A stretch of 64,000 nucleotides of DNA from assembly GCA_033032175.1 (NCBI GenBank), contig CM065320.1, positions 6,882,001-6,946,000 of the forward strand, in the 5' to 3' direction. Both the position numbers and the translations under genes were made by a program. The notes under the pieces were generated by a model that saw nothing but the letters and a program-made list of their open reading frames with translations, did no database searches and had not been told where the DNA came from. This stretch comes from Saturnia japonica (Eukaryota > Arthropoda > Insecta > Lepidoptera > Saturniidae). Within the stretch, counting starts at the first letter, position 1. Each line of letters begins with the position of its first letter. Positions 35,495 to 46,604 of this stretch are shown here, in pieces.

Positions 35495-36365
35495 CGTAGA
35501 ACAAATATCTATGAATATTAATTAGTAATGAGGTATATAAATTAAAAGTAAATTTTCTACAGCAGAATAAGTATTAAGAAAGATTTAACGTTATGATTAA
35601 AACTCCATTCGTAACCATTCAAGATATAATTAGTGTAACTGAACGCAGTGTTGAGTTTTCAAGAGCCGCCATCAAACTTCGTTTTGGCGCTCGCCAAGTC
35701 CTGTGACCTACATCCCACCATACTGCGGACGTTTGGCTCTGTTTTGGCATAAATTGTATTGTATCTTTGGTTTCGTGTTATTAAAGTGTTCGCTTTTGTT
35801 TCATCGGTAGTTTTGCTGCACTCGAATTAAAATAGAATGTATTATTTAAGACTCTATAATGATTTTTAAATGAAAAGGTGATAAAAGAATGAGTGTTTTT
35901 TTACCAATATATAAATAATACATTTTATCGATAATCTATATAAATCTTCCTTATTATGTATGCTTACCTTTGTACGGTTAAAAGAAGAATTTAATAGGCT
36001 TTTATTTTAAAATGATTGAAAAGTTAAGGTACCCAATATTATTGGTTTCTTCCTTCGGAGAACACGGGTTTAAAGTTGAATAACATGAGAGTTTTCAAAA
36101 TATTATGGATTAAAAAAAATAAAACATCTCGTCAATGCCAGGCTTCTTGGCATCTAAATATTCACTGGCTGATCTAGAAACGCGACAATCAAAAAAAGAG
36201 TTATTGTGATGGTGTTATCACGATGTCATGGTGGTCGCGATCCACTCGAGTACCGTACCGTACTCGGATTTTTTTATTTTTTTTGTAATAAAACACCAAC
36301 AAGATACATTCTGACAAATCATAAGATTACCGAAAAAAAGACTGCAAGACAAATGCAATCTTAAA
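35495..36365. other. anonymous DNA
   Basis: No gene is seen. A GC-richer patch lies at 35640-35740. Near 36165 a block 'actggctgatctagaaacgc' is shared with 24835. Confidence 0.4.
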
Positions 36366-36367
36366 TA

Positions 36368-36399
36368 CAAGGTGTCCAGAAAGGGTATCGGGTATTTGT
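36368..36399 (+). repeat. left terminal inverted repeat of the mariner element
   Basis: Begins 'caaggtgtccagaaagggta' and is identical over 32 bp to the reverse complement of 37639-37670. It is the presumed transposase binding site. Confidence 0.95.
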
Positions 36400-36483
36400 T
36401 TTCGCGCCATATTCGAAACGGGGCGTCTAAAGGGTGCGGGGAGGGGTTCGTGGCGTCCGCCATTTTGTGGAGTTTTAGTCACG

Positions 36484-37563
36484 ATGGAACAGTACTCGGG
36501 GACGCATCGCGCATTTTGCGTACGAGCGTATTATCGTAATGGTGATTCAATAGTGACTGCTCAACGTCTCTATCGTGCGGAATATCGTACACGCCACGCG
36601 CCAAGTGACGATAGCATTAGGAAATGGATCAGGATGTTCGAGAATACAGATGCGACAATTAAAATTCAAAACTCTGATCGTCCTCGTTCAGTTCGCGATG
36701 AAGAAACAATTGAAGAAGTTGAGGCGTCGGTTCGTCAAAATCCGTCTTTATCCATCCGAAAGCGAAGCCAAGCGTTGAACATCAAAAAATCGTCTTTACA
36801 TTCGATTTTAAAGAAAGACTTACATCTAAAAGCCTATAAAATTCAATTGGTTCAAGAATTGAAGGATACGGACTATGCTAATCGACTGAATTTTGCGAAC
36901 GAAATGCTGCAGCGATTTAACAACTTTAACAACATACTGTTCAGTGACGAAGCAAATTTTCACCTGAATGGTCATGTTAATAAGCAGAAATGTCGGTACT
37001 GGGCAGTGGATATTCCGAGACGAAAGCATGAACGACCCCTACATAGCCCAAAGGTCGTTGTTTGGGCCGCTATGTCTGCTAAAGGCATAATTGGTCCTTA
37101 TTTTCATGAAGATCAACGAGGCCGAGCAATTAATGTGAATAGTGACTGTTATTGCGATATGTTGCAAAATTTTTTGGTCCCAGAGTTGCAGGAGTTTGCA
37201 GGTTTCAACTCAAGAACGTGGTTCCAGCAAGATGGGGCCACTTGCCATACCTCAAATGACTCAATGGAAGTTGTTAACGAATTATTCCCTAATAAAGTCA
37301 TTTCGCGAAGGGGTAACATCAACTGGCCTCCCAGAAGCCCCGACCTTAGCCCGCTTGACTATTTTGCATGGGGATACCTTAAAAGTAAGGTTTATCAAAA
37401 CAATCCGACGAATCTAACCCAGTTAAAGCAAAACATCAGGTCAGAAATGACAGCAATATCGATAGCTATGTGTCAACGTGTTATCGCCAATCTTCGTTTC
37501 CGTTTAGAAGAGTGCCAGCAACGTAACGGTCATCATTTGGATAACATCATCTTTTCCAAATAA
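36484..37563 (+). CDS. mariner-family transposase, DD41D type
   Basis: This 359-residue protein is predicted to cut out and reinsert the element that encodes it, acting in the nucleus on the 32-bp ends. Two helix-turn-helix units occupy about residues 1-115. The DDE/D domain follows with 'LFSDEANFHL' (Asp155), 'WFQQDGATCHTS' (Asp250) and 'SPDLSPLDYFAWGYLK' (Asp292). The catalytic third residue is the Asp five places after the PDL Asp, by analogy with Mos1, so 41 residues lie between the second and third Asp. That gives DD41D, not the usual DD34D. The length is normal for the superfamily. The ATG at 36484 lies 84 bp inside the left repeat; poly(A) signals AATAAA lie at 37585 and 37592. No stops or frameshifts are present and all three acidic residues are kept. 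Confidence 0.95.
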   Translation: MEQYSGTHRAFCVRAYYRNGDSIVTAQRLYRAEYRTRHAPSDDSIRKWIRMFENTDATIKIQNSDRPRSVRDEETIEEVEASVRQNPSLSIRKRSQALNIKKSSLHSILKKDLHLKAYKIQLVQELKDTDYANRLNFANEMLQRFNNFNNILFSDEANFHLNGHVNKQKCRYWAVDIPRRKHERPLHSPKVVVWAAMSAKGIIGPYFHEDQRGRAINVNSDCYCDMLQNFLVPELQEFAGFNSRTWFQQDGATCHTSNDSMEVVNELFPNKVISRRGNINWPPRSPDLSPLDYFAWGYLKSKVYQNNPTNLTQLKQNIRSEMTAISIAMCQRVIANLRFRLEECQQRNGHHLDNIIFSK

Positions 37564-37638
37564 TTCTCCAATTCATATGCTAATAATAAACAATAAACTT
37601 TTTTATTGCATACAAATAATTTTTGTTTCATTGAACTT

Positions 37639-37670
37639 ACAAATACCCGATACCCTTTCTGGACACCTTG
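37639..37670 (-). repeat. right terminal inverted repeat of the mariner element
   Basis: Ends 'accctttctggacaccttg' next to TA. It is a perfect inverted match to 36368-36399. Confidence 0.95.
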
Positions 37671-37672
37671 TA

Positions 37673-40074
37673 TAAGAGTTTATGACATGATTGAGCACGA
37701 CGAGCAGTTGAAGTAATTAATGAAAAAGAGCATGAATGAATTTGGAAATGTAATAAGAGAAACAAATAAACTTTAACAAATTAAACCAAAACAAATTAAA
37801 ATATCAATACTCAACTTCAGAGGCAAATTCCTACCACCCTAGTTGATTAGTGGATATGCGCCGGCTAATCCCGGTACGCGAGACGCCTAGAGTGCCACTA
37901 TGGCGGGCGTTACAACTGTTCTATGGTGATGGCCATCCAGTCAAACACAATTGTAGTGCTACCATCCACTAAACTTTTTACTATAGATAAAAAGATTCAA
38001 AACTTATAACAGATATTTACAAACGATTTAGGTTCTTTTTATTCATATGTAATAATCATATTAAAAAGAGATGTTAAATGGATTAACACATAGTTGTAAA
38101 GTCGTTACTCGATGTTAAGTTTAATAATGGCATAATTATGTGTATAGGCGGTTCAAATGATAACAATCTTTTTTACTATATTTGTTTTTCTATTTTCTGT
38201 TCAATAGCTTATAAGAAAAAAAAAATTTGAATCTTGTATATAATTTGTTAAAACATTCTTATGTTTCAATGATTTCATACAAAATAATAACACGTAGTAC
38301 CTTCTTGAAACGCTTCACGAAAAACAGAAATTAATTATTTAAGTAAAAATCTAATTTAATTTTGAAAATTTTGCCGTTTATATTCTTTGTCGTCTATTGA
38401 TAATTTGATACTAGAGAATTTTCCAAAATTTGTTAATTAAAAGTTAGTAAAAGCCTAATTTTGAGATTGTTTTTAATTAAGTAGACTTACGATCTGTCAA
38501 GATTATTATTATTTTCGTAAAATACGCTCTTTTGAGAAATAGGATTAATGCTGAAGTAAACATGATATTTGGTTTTGACATGTTACTATTTTATTATTAT
38601 TATGACGGCATGAAAATTAATTTGCTATTCGGTATGACTAACTGAGGATGAAATTTCGATACAAAGCCCTAAAAGAAATTATTCTAAGAAAAGGCATTAG
38701 CGTCGCGTCGTAGTGAGCCAATCAAAAGTTTCAAAGCAGAGAGAACTGAAATAGCTGTAAAATGAACATAATATAATATTTTTATCTATATATTAGGGTG
38801 GCGCAAAAAAACCGACTATTTTTTTTTAGTCTCGAGTGAAAAAATGATAGTTTTTGATGTTTTAAGAGCTCTTTCCAAAGGACAGCAAAAAAAATTTTTT
38901 AAGAGGTCGCTCCAAATTTTAAAAATTTCAAAAATCGTCAAAAATTTAATTATTTTTTTATGTTATTTCTTGTTTTATATTTATATATATATACATGTTT
39001 ACTACCTGACCCGCGTAACTTCGTCTGCGTTATATAAGAGAGAGAGAGTCTGTAGGTCTTTAGGCACCTTTATTACAATTTTTAAAGGAGCTGAAACTTT
39101 CTTTTTTAATCACGAACCATTTGAGCCCCATTCGCCCCCCTTCCCAAATGAAAATGCACGCGTGGTACTTGATTATTATTTGGCTGCGGAGTTATTTTAA
39201 AACTGTGATATCTTCTAAGACTTTAATTGAAATCAAATGATGTAAAGAACAATTATGTTCAAAATTAAATACTTGTGATGAATAACCTATTTTATTTCGA
39301 TAAGAATTATTATTACCATGTTTATAACAACACCTTCGTTCATAATGCATTATTTTAGAACAAATTTTATTACTATAAAAAGGTTATGGTTAAGGTTAGT
39401 CAATCTTAAAAGATAGACATATGCTATCGCAGACTTTATTTTGAACTTATTAAAAGCAACAATTTCGTCACACAAGAATTGTTACGTAACTTTAACAATT
39501 TACATAGCGCATGCAATGGAATGTTTAACTACTACCTATTTACAAAGTATGCGCAAAACTACTTTATTTTACCTAGTAACCTAAACGAAAGCAAAAAATA
39601 ATAAAACACATGTAAAAAAATCGAATTCGTTGCAGCGCGAAATTTCAATTTTCACACACATGCGACAACGACGTCTGCCTTAACATTATCGAAGTGTTTA
39701 TTTCTTGAAAAGAGATTTTAGTTAAATTTATTTGGTACCTACGCATGTTAATTTTAATATATTTTATTTCTAAATATTATAAGTAAAGAATTATTAGTAG
39801 ATTACACAACAAGTGAAAAAAGAGGGAATTTAACTCGAGGGACTGAGTTGGATCCCGAGGGCAGCGAAGGATACAAAGACAGAGATTAAATTTTTATTTA
39901 AGAGTTACGTACTCTACTTTTTACCATTAACTGCGAGAAAACTTCTTAGGCGGTTTTGGTTTGTCGCGCTTAAACATCAGTCCGTGTAAATGCGGTAATG
40001 AAACGGGTTGTAAGAAAGAAAGAATTAAAGAAAACAACGACATCAAGTTAAAACGTTAATAACGTTAAAAATAT
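37673..40074. other. anonymous AT-rich DNA
   Basis: No gene is seen. A GC-richer patch at 37840-37975 ('ctaatcccggtacgcgagac') could be an old repeat. Near 38795 'tagggtggcgcaaaaaaacc' resembles a transposon end, but no partner end was found. A TA-rich run lies near 38980. The open frame at 38844-39200 is low-complexity. Confidence 0.4.
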
Positions 40075-40450
40075 CTAAAAACATTTAAAAATAATAACAG
40101 CCCAGCCTTAAATTATTAATATAAGTACTTACAAAAAATATATTTAAGCGTGAAAATAAATACCAAATCAGTTTCATGATAATTAAATTTAAACTAAGTC
40201 GTACAGCGCCATCTATGAATACTCTTGGGAAATTAAAAATAAAATAGATTTCCATTATATTTCTTTTATTTAATTATGTAAAGATAAAATAATTTGGATT
40301 AATTTGGTATCTTTCAATTTGTTTCACTACATGTTTTAAATATATTACAAAATTTAATACCTACATTCTTTTTACATGTACATAATCTAAACGCAATTTA
40401 TAGACCATACAAATGTACATACGTCTAAAAGTGCATCCTAAATGTACCTT
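40075..40450 (+). repeat. dispersed repeat D, copy 2
   Basis: Second copy of the roughly 370-bp AT-rich repeat at 28320-28700. It shares 'aaactaagtcgtacagcgcc', 'atctatgaatactcttggga', 'ttatgtaaagataaaa' and 'acatgtacataatctaaacg'. Both copies are in the same orientation, about 11.7 kb apart. Confidence 0.75.
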
Positions 40451-40904
40451 CATACTATAAACTACAAACATACCAAATTTGATTAAATTCAGTCCAGTAG
40501 TTTTTGCATGATTGGCGTTAAACCATAGAATTATGAACTCGGCGTGTTAGAGTACGGACTTTATTACTCTATGGTTAAAACATACCAATAGACATACAAA
40601 ATGTTCTTTTCATTTTTCTAAACGCCCTCATATTATTTTTTTCTCAAATATCTTCAATGTACAGATTTCGATTGCTTACTATTTTATTATAAGTACTTAT
40701 AGATTGTAGTTCATGAAATTAAAATTATAAATAAAATATTTTTAAATCCAATTGTAGTCCAGAAGGCAACAATGGAATTTAAAAATATTAGTACCGCTTC
40801 GGAAAACATCCCTCGCTGCCTTTTAGAAGAGCCGGTTATAAACACGACAGTGTATATTAATATCCAAAAATATTTACCTAAGTATTTTGAAGTTATACTT
40901 TTTT
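40451..40904. other. anonymous AT-rich DNA
   Basis: No gene is seen. Confidence 0.4.
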
Positions 40905-41000
40905 GGCGTATTTAATGGACGGTAAAATTAATGTGACGGAAGTGCGAGATGATGAAGTTAACCATCAATGATATTAATGTTAATTCATTTTGCTGACTGT
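40905..41000 (+). repeat. half copy of the fold-back element at 62.1 kb
   Basis: 'cggtaaaatt', 'atgtgacggaagtgcgagat' and 'atgaagttaaccatcaatga' match the left part of 62110-62230. The complementary right arm is not found here. Confidence 0.55.
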
Positions 41001-44000
41001 TATTTTTTAGTTGCTTAAAAATAATTTAACTCTGTATAAATAAACAGTATCTTAATTAAACTTTGAAAATTTTTTACACAATGAATAATTTACATTATTA
41101 TGTTGGTGATTATCTTCATGTTGTTTTTGGCACACCGTTATTTTTTATTTTGTTACGCCAAAGAAATATACCTTCTTACTTTTGTGTAAATTACCAACAT
41201 CTAATGAGAATATTATATAAAATATTTAAAAAAATACAATAATGAGCACGATTATAAAATATTGATCTTAACTACTATAACCTACGTATAATAGGTGCGT
41301 AAATTTGATGACAAGGTTGTATTATAAATATTATAAGTTAATTCATTAACCAGTTATCATAGTGAATCAAATAGTATTTAGTAATTATTATTTTAAAATA
41401 TTTAATAATTCTTTCTTTTAATCCTTTGTTGCGACAGTAAGCTCAATAAGTACATACAGTTTCAGATACGTCTTAAATGTGGGAAACTACTGAAGGTTTT
41501 AATTAAACACTGCGCTCTGAACGTTGAATTCCGACGAAGGGCACGATGCGTTAGTCGACACGACGACGCCGACGTCGCGACGCCGATAGTTACCACGACC
41601 ACGACCCTTCACGTCGGTATCCACGACACTTGCAAAGCCTTATTCGGCAAAACAAATGTTTTAAGAAGTTGCAACTGATATGAGTTTATTATCTCAACTA
41701 CACAATATTTTTTCGGAAGTAGGTATATGAGGTTTATGAGTACTATTCGAAAAATATAATTATATAGCAGGGGCGTTTAGATTAAGAAATGTTTGACTGT
41801 TTTACTTTATATAAATGAATAATCCGTTTTAATTGTTAATTGGATGTGTTGGTAATAGTTCTGATTAAATTTAATCCATCCATAATAACATTAATGTCTA
41901 ATGAATCCTACTAGTATTATCATATATGAAAGTTTGTATGTTTCTTACTCAACCACGTAAAAACGGCTCAACGAATTTGAATGCTTAGCACACAGATAGT
42001 TTATAACCTGGATTAACCCATATGATACTTTTTATCTCGGTAACTAACATATTTTTGTAGATCACGCATGCAAAACAAATGACAAAACAAATTTAAACAT
42101 AGATTATTTATTTGTCCAGATAACTTCACTAATTGATTTAAATGTGTAATGCACAGATTTATGTGATGCTTAATAGGCACTTCATACAATAAATAGTCAG
42201 AAGAAACATTGCAAATATAAAAATGACATGACATGTTGAATATTTCGCACATTTAATTGAATGTCAACCATCTATCTAACAGCTGCCATATCAGTTATAC
42301 AGATTGTTAATAGATGGCGCCTTCAATATATTTTTATTAACATCAATAGATGACATTACTAATAAAAAAGTTTTAAAATATGTTTAATTCATTTAAAACT
42401 ATATATTCCGTCAATAGAGGAGAACATAAGCTTTGAAATTATGTTTGAATAATTAATTTTGATGGAGAATTAACAGAGATATGAGATATATATAAACTTC
42501 ATGTCAAAAAATTCGTAGAATGAGTCACAATTAACTATTGGACGTGTAGAATAATACCTTAGCCTTCTCGGTAGGTTTGCTCCTAATTACGTACATGTCA
42601 GGGACACACTAGTGATTGATTGTAACGCTAATATCTGAGACAATATCCTAACAATGGATGACATATGTGACGTGGAACCTACTCGCTATGTTTCGCTTTT
42701 CTTTTTTCTTATCAATATATTATAATCAGTTAAATTCTCTTTCTTTATTCTTCAGAAATTGCTTTTGTTGAAGCAGCCTTAGAGGGTATAGGTTTCAATC
42801 TTTGTAATCTTTTATATAAACAGATTTTTATTATATTGAAGCGCCCAAAGAAATCAGTTGGTTATTGAAATGTACCCAACTTACGTATCTAGCGCAAATA
42901 GAAAAGTTTAAAAATTAAACTGTTGATGTAAGGCGTTTAAAGACAAAACAAAGATATAGACACAATTCTGGTAAATCTTTGAAAAATTTGTCTTTAGAAG
43001 TAAGTAATACAAGCAAGTTGGTATTTAAAATCTGAATCATATTCAATCAATTTTGTTTTATGTTCCAAAATCTTGCAAGCAAATACTATTTTGGTTTACT
43101 TTATTTAAATTATTTTATTGAATATGTACAATTATAGATAACATACTGATCATTACATTCAATTGTACACGACATTTACATATAAACGTAAAACACTTAG
43201 CTTATTACAAATACATAGATAAATATTTTTTACAAATTAATACGCACATACTAAAATTTATAGTTGGTCAAGTGATTTCTGCTAATCATTCAAACTTTGT
43301 TCCTTGGAATCGATTTGATTTTCATTTTATCATAAGTATGAATGACTTATAAAATTCAATAAGTTGTAGTAGAATATAGTAGCTCGTTTCTATCATAGAT
43401 ATTTAAAGTACACACTGTTGATTTATACAAATGCATGTGTGTTGTGTCACCATAGTTATAGTCTACCAAGTATCAAGATAAATAATGGCGAATTTAAATT
43501 GAAGAATCATTGCGATATGACTAGATTTTATTAATTAATTTCATTTTAAAATATAAATAATTTATCGTTAACTTTTTAAACTATAAACTAATGAATCAAT
43601 GTTATTATTATAGTATCTAAACTTTTTAGTTTGACGTTAAGAAAATATACCTACATAAATGAAAAAAAAATATTTCGTACTATTTAGGCCCTAAAAAGGC
43701 ACTAATGAATATTAACACACTACTACCGGTTCGGAAAAAAAAGAGTCATCGAGAAGAACCGTACTTATTGTCATTTTTTTACAGTATTTTTATAGTTTTT
43801 ATGTACTGTTATTGTCCGTAGATGTACAGAAAGGGAATCCAGACATTACAATCTTTCACGTAATGATCCAACTTATAATATCCTTACGACAATAAAACTT
43901 GCTAAACATGATTTTTGAACTTTTATCCGGCAAATTGGTAATACATACATAGTGTATAAGTGTTTTATTTACATGAATACGGGTATCTTGTATCTTGTAT

Positions 44001-44180
44001 CTACCACTTCTCATAAGCATGCTATAACTGTCATGTACCAGAATACAAATGATCAAGCCACTCCCGACAAATAGAGCTGTCGGTCTATAATGCCCCGTAA
44101 ACCTTTCAGCCAACACGTCGAACTTTGTATCGATAAAATTTAGCCACCATCGCAGCGGTTGAATTAGAAAAGCTATATAC
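41001..44180. other. anonymous DNA, about 3.2 kb
   Basis: AT-rich. A CpG-dense patch at 41530-41630 contains 'cgacacgacgacgccgacgt' and resembles the patch at 27290. I recognise no gene; the small minus-strand frames at 42013-42252 and 43856-44116 have no motif. Confidence 0.4.
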
Positions 44181-44183
44181 TAA

Positions 44184-44198
44184 CCGCCGGTTCCTATA
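44184..44198 (+). repeat. left terminal inverted repeat of Harbinger element
   Basis: Fifteen bases ending 'ggttcctata', paired with 48568-48582. Confidence 0.85.
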
Positions 44199-44383
44199 TC
44201 CAAAGAACGATTCGTTTTGCTTACGAACGGTAGTATTTCCTACCAAGCGTAAGACAAAAGCGTTCCTATAAAAAACGTTCCGTAAGCAAAGTTACTAATG
44301 GCCGGCTACGTACGGAAGGGAGGGATACGATTAACGGTTGGTAGCGCAAATGTATGGGAATGGCAGTTTGTAGTGTTCCTATA
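44190..44383 (+). promoter_or_regulatory. subterminal GTTCCTATA motifs, left end
   Basis: The 9-mer gttcctata occurs at 44190-44198, 44262-44270 and 44375-44383. It appears inverted (tataggaac) twice at the right end, at 48490-48498 and 48568-48576. Repeated subterminal motifs of this sort are candidate binding sites for the element's Myb-like protein or transposase. Confidence 0.65.
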
Positions 44384-44539
44384 ATCATTTTGACACATCA
44401 CAGAGTTGTTACTATTTACTAGACGTTCGTGATTTGGTTACGGACCGAAATCGGCCGGTTGACTGATTACCTACTGATTTTTCTTGAGTATTTTACCGTG
44501 TTTTCGTTAAAAACATCATAAAACCCAAGTTTTGTTATA

Positions 44540-45834
44540 ATGGCTGTTATACTGGTACGTAAATAATTTCCTTTAAACTAATTTATAGAAATTATATTAT
44601 TTATTAAATAGGTATTTTTATAGAAAAAAGCAGTATGTATGTATGTACCTACCTATTTCATTAAATTATTAATAATTTTTAGAAAAATAAAAAGTGCATG
44701 AACAAGGACGAGATAGCTTTACTTGTGGACCTAATTCAAAGCAATCCAATTTTGACCAGCAAGGAGACGAATGCCACCACAAACAAAACAAAAGAAGAAA
44801 CATGGAATTCTTTGACGTGTGTATTTAACGCTAAGAGTGGCGCTGTTCCTCGGTCCAAGGAACAGTTAAAATTAAAATGGGACAATTTAAAAAAGTCGGC
44901 TAGAAAAAAAGCGCAACAAATAAGAATGAATAACCTAAAGGTAATTTTGCATTACATACAACATCGTAATAAGTATTTCAAATAAAAACATTTTGTATTA
45001 AGAATTAGGTGCTTATTTAACTACGTTTATGTTTTAGACTGGTGGCGGTAAGCCAGATTTCATTCCTCCAGATGAGATACTGGAAAAGGTTTCTGGAGTT
45101 CTCGGGTCTACCTGTACTGGTTTTACAGTACCTTTTGGTGATGATGGTGTTGGTTGTAGTCCTGTGCTTGATGTGGACGTAGATGTAATTGACAATAAAA
45201 TTGAAGAATTTCCTAATACATCTTTAATAGGTATTGTATTTTGCTTATTAACCTATATTATTTTTTTGTTGTATTTTTTTAATGTATTTATTTCAAATAT
45301 ACCTTCTATTTCATAGAAAAAACAAAGCTCAAACAAAATGAGGTATGTGAAGACTCTCATAGAAGTGCTGGGCCTTCTAACAATTTTTCAGGATTTCAAA
45401 TGTCAAAACAACAAACAGCAAAAAGAGGTAACATACATATACCTAATCATTGTTGCTTAAGATTCTTTATAACTTCCAGTTCAAAGTATTTACATTATTC
45501 AACATATTAACACATAACGAACTACAATGTTATTCCTATTTTGTTATACAATTGAATATCCAACCTAATACCCTTACCTAACAGTAAAAAAATAAATTTG
45601 TACACAGATGTGTAGCTGGGTCTCATTGTTTTGTGTAAATATAAGGTTTTGTTTTATATTATTTCAGGTAAAAGGAATGCAGACTTCGAATCTCGAGTAG
45701 CTCGTAACTTAGCTATAACAAATTATTATAATACCAAGAAAGAAAAATTGGATTTAGAAATTAAAATTTTAAAATTAGAATTAGAAGAAAAAGAAAAAAA
45801 TATTTTTAGTAAATTTTCTAATAACAAGGCTTAG
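44540..45834 (+). CDS. Harbinger-associated Myb/SANT-like DNA-binding protein (five exons)
   Basis: Exons 44540-44554, 44683-44940, 45038-45230, 45317-45427 and 45668-45834, all with GT-AG borders, join into 247 codons plus stop with no break. Residues about 11-90 form a Myb/SANT-like trihelix domain with spaced tryptophans ('EETWNSLTCVF' near 46 and 'LKLKWDNLKKSARKK' near 71). A 'TGGGK' motif common after this domain follows at 92. The middle is acidic and low-complexity. The last 35 residues are charged and probably coiled coil ('KKEKLDLEIKILKLELEEKE'). In PIF/Harbinger elements a second protein of this kind binds the element ends and helps bring the transposase into the nucleus. AATAAA lies at 45881. 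The first exon of 15 bases (MAVIL) is inferred; translation could instead begin at the Met at 44698. Confidence 0.9.
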
Positions 45835-45892
45835 AGATAGCACAACAGTAAGAAATATGATACAAATATCTTGTAACTGTAATAAACTCGTT

Positions 45893-46375
45893 ATCTATAC
45901 TAATATTATAAAGCGGAAAAGTTTTTTATATGATAGCCAGACCAAGCTATAAGATTAGGCTACAACCCTCAGATATTTGGCGTAATCGTTAATGATACGG
46001 AAATACAATGTTCTATAATAATATTGGTCATTAGTATATCTAAAAAAAAGTCAGCGATAGTATATGCATTTCTCTTATACATAAGCCAAAATAGGTATTT
46101 TGTGAAAAAGAATTGTTGAAAAATAAAAAGTAATTTATAGGCATTATTTTTAGTCATGGCATATTAATCCTTACAAACAAAAGTTACTTCATCATAAATA
46201 TGAAGTTAAACTTTGTCCTTTATAGCATGCTATTTGGACAAATAGTTTAGGAGATAATGGAAAATTAAAATAATTTGTCCTTGCGGGAAGTGATGTTCTG
46301 TGATTATGAAGGGCTGCACAGGTGTGTTGGTGATGTTTGTCTTATAAAATTATAATAAAACAGCTAGTATATTAC
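45893..46375 (+). repeat. dispersed repeat H, nested inside the Harbinger element
   Basis: Starts 'ctatactaatattataaagc' and includes 'gaagttaaactttgtccttt' and 'atagtttaggagataatgg', matching blocks of the copy at 61725-62105. It lies between the two convergent genes, so it inserted after the transposon or came with an ancestral copy. The family has a wording common in moth and butterfly genomes. Confidence 0.65.
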
Positions 46376-46538
46376 AAAATCCTTATTATTAGAAAGTTAG
46401 TCATAGTAATCTAAATATGTTTATTTTAGTAAGTAGTACTGTATTGTGAATTTTTAGGTTTAAAAATTGTAGTAGTATTAGTCTAATTACTATAGTTACT
46501 ACAGTGCCATAACAAAATACATTATTAATTTAATAAAG

Positions 46539-46544
46539 TTTATT
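46539..46544 (-). terminator. poly(A) signal of the Harbinger transposase gene
   Basis: AATAAA on the minus strand, about 60 bp beyond the stop codon at 46605-46607. Confidence 0.6.
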
Positions 46545-46604
46545 CCAATATACATATTTTAATATAATGATTTTTATTCTGCTCTGCAGATTCTTATTAT
46601 TCAT

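Larger units (their letters stand above)
36368..37670 (+). mobile_element. complete mariner-family (DD41D) transposon
   Basis: The 1303-bp element is bounded by perfect 32-bp terminal inverted repeats and flanked by TA on both sides (36366-36367 and 37671-37672), the target duplication of Tc1/mariner elements. It holds one intact transposase gene without introns. Perfect repeats and an open frame imply a recent insertion and possible activity. Confidence 0.95.

Noticed and set aside
38795..38830. End of another cut-and-paste transposon ('tagggtggcgcaaaaaaacc')
   Set aside because: No inverted partner end could be found in the following kilobases.
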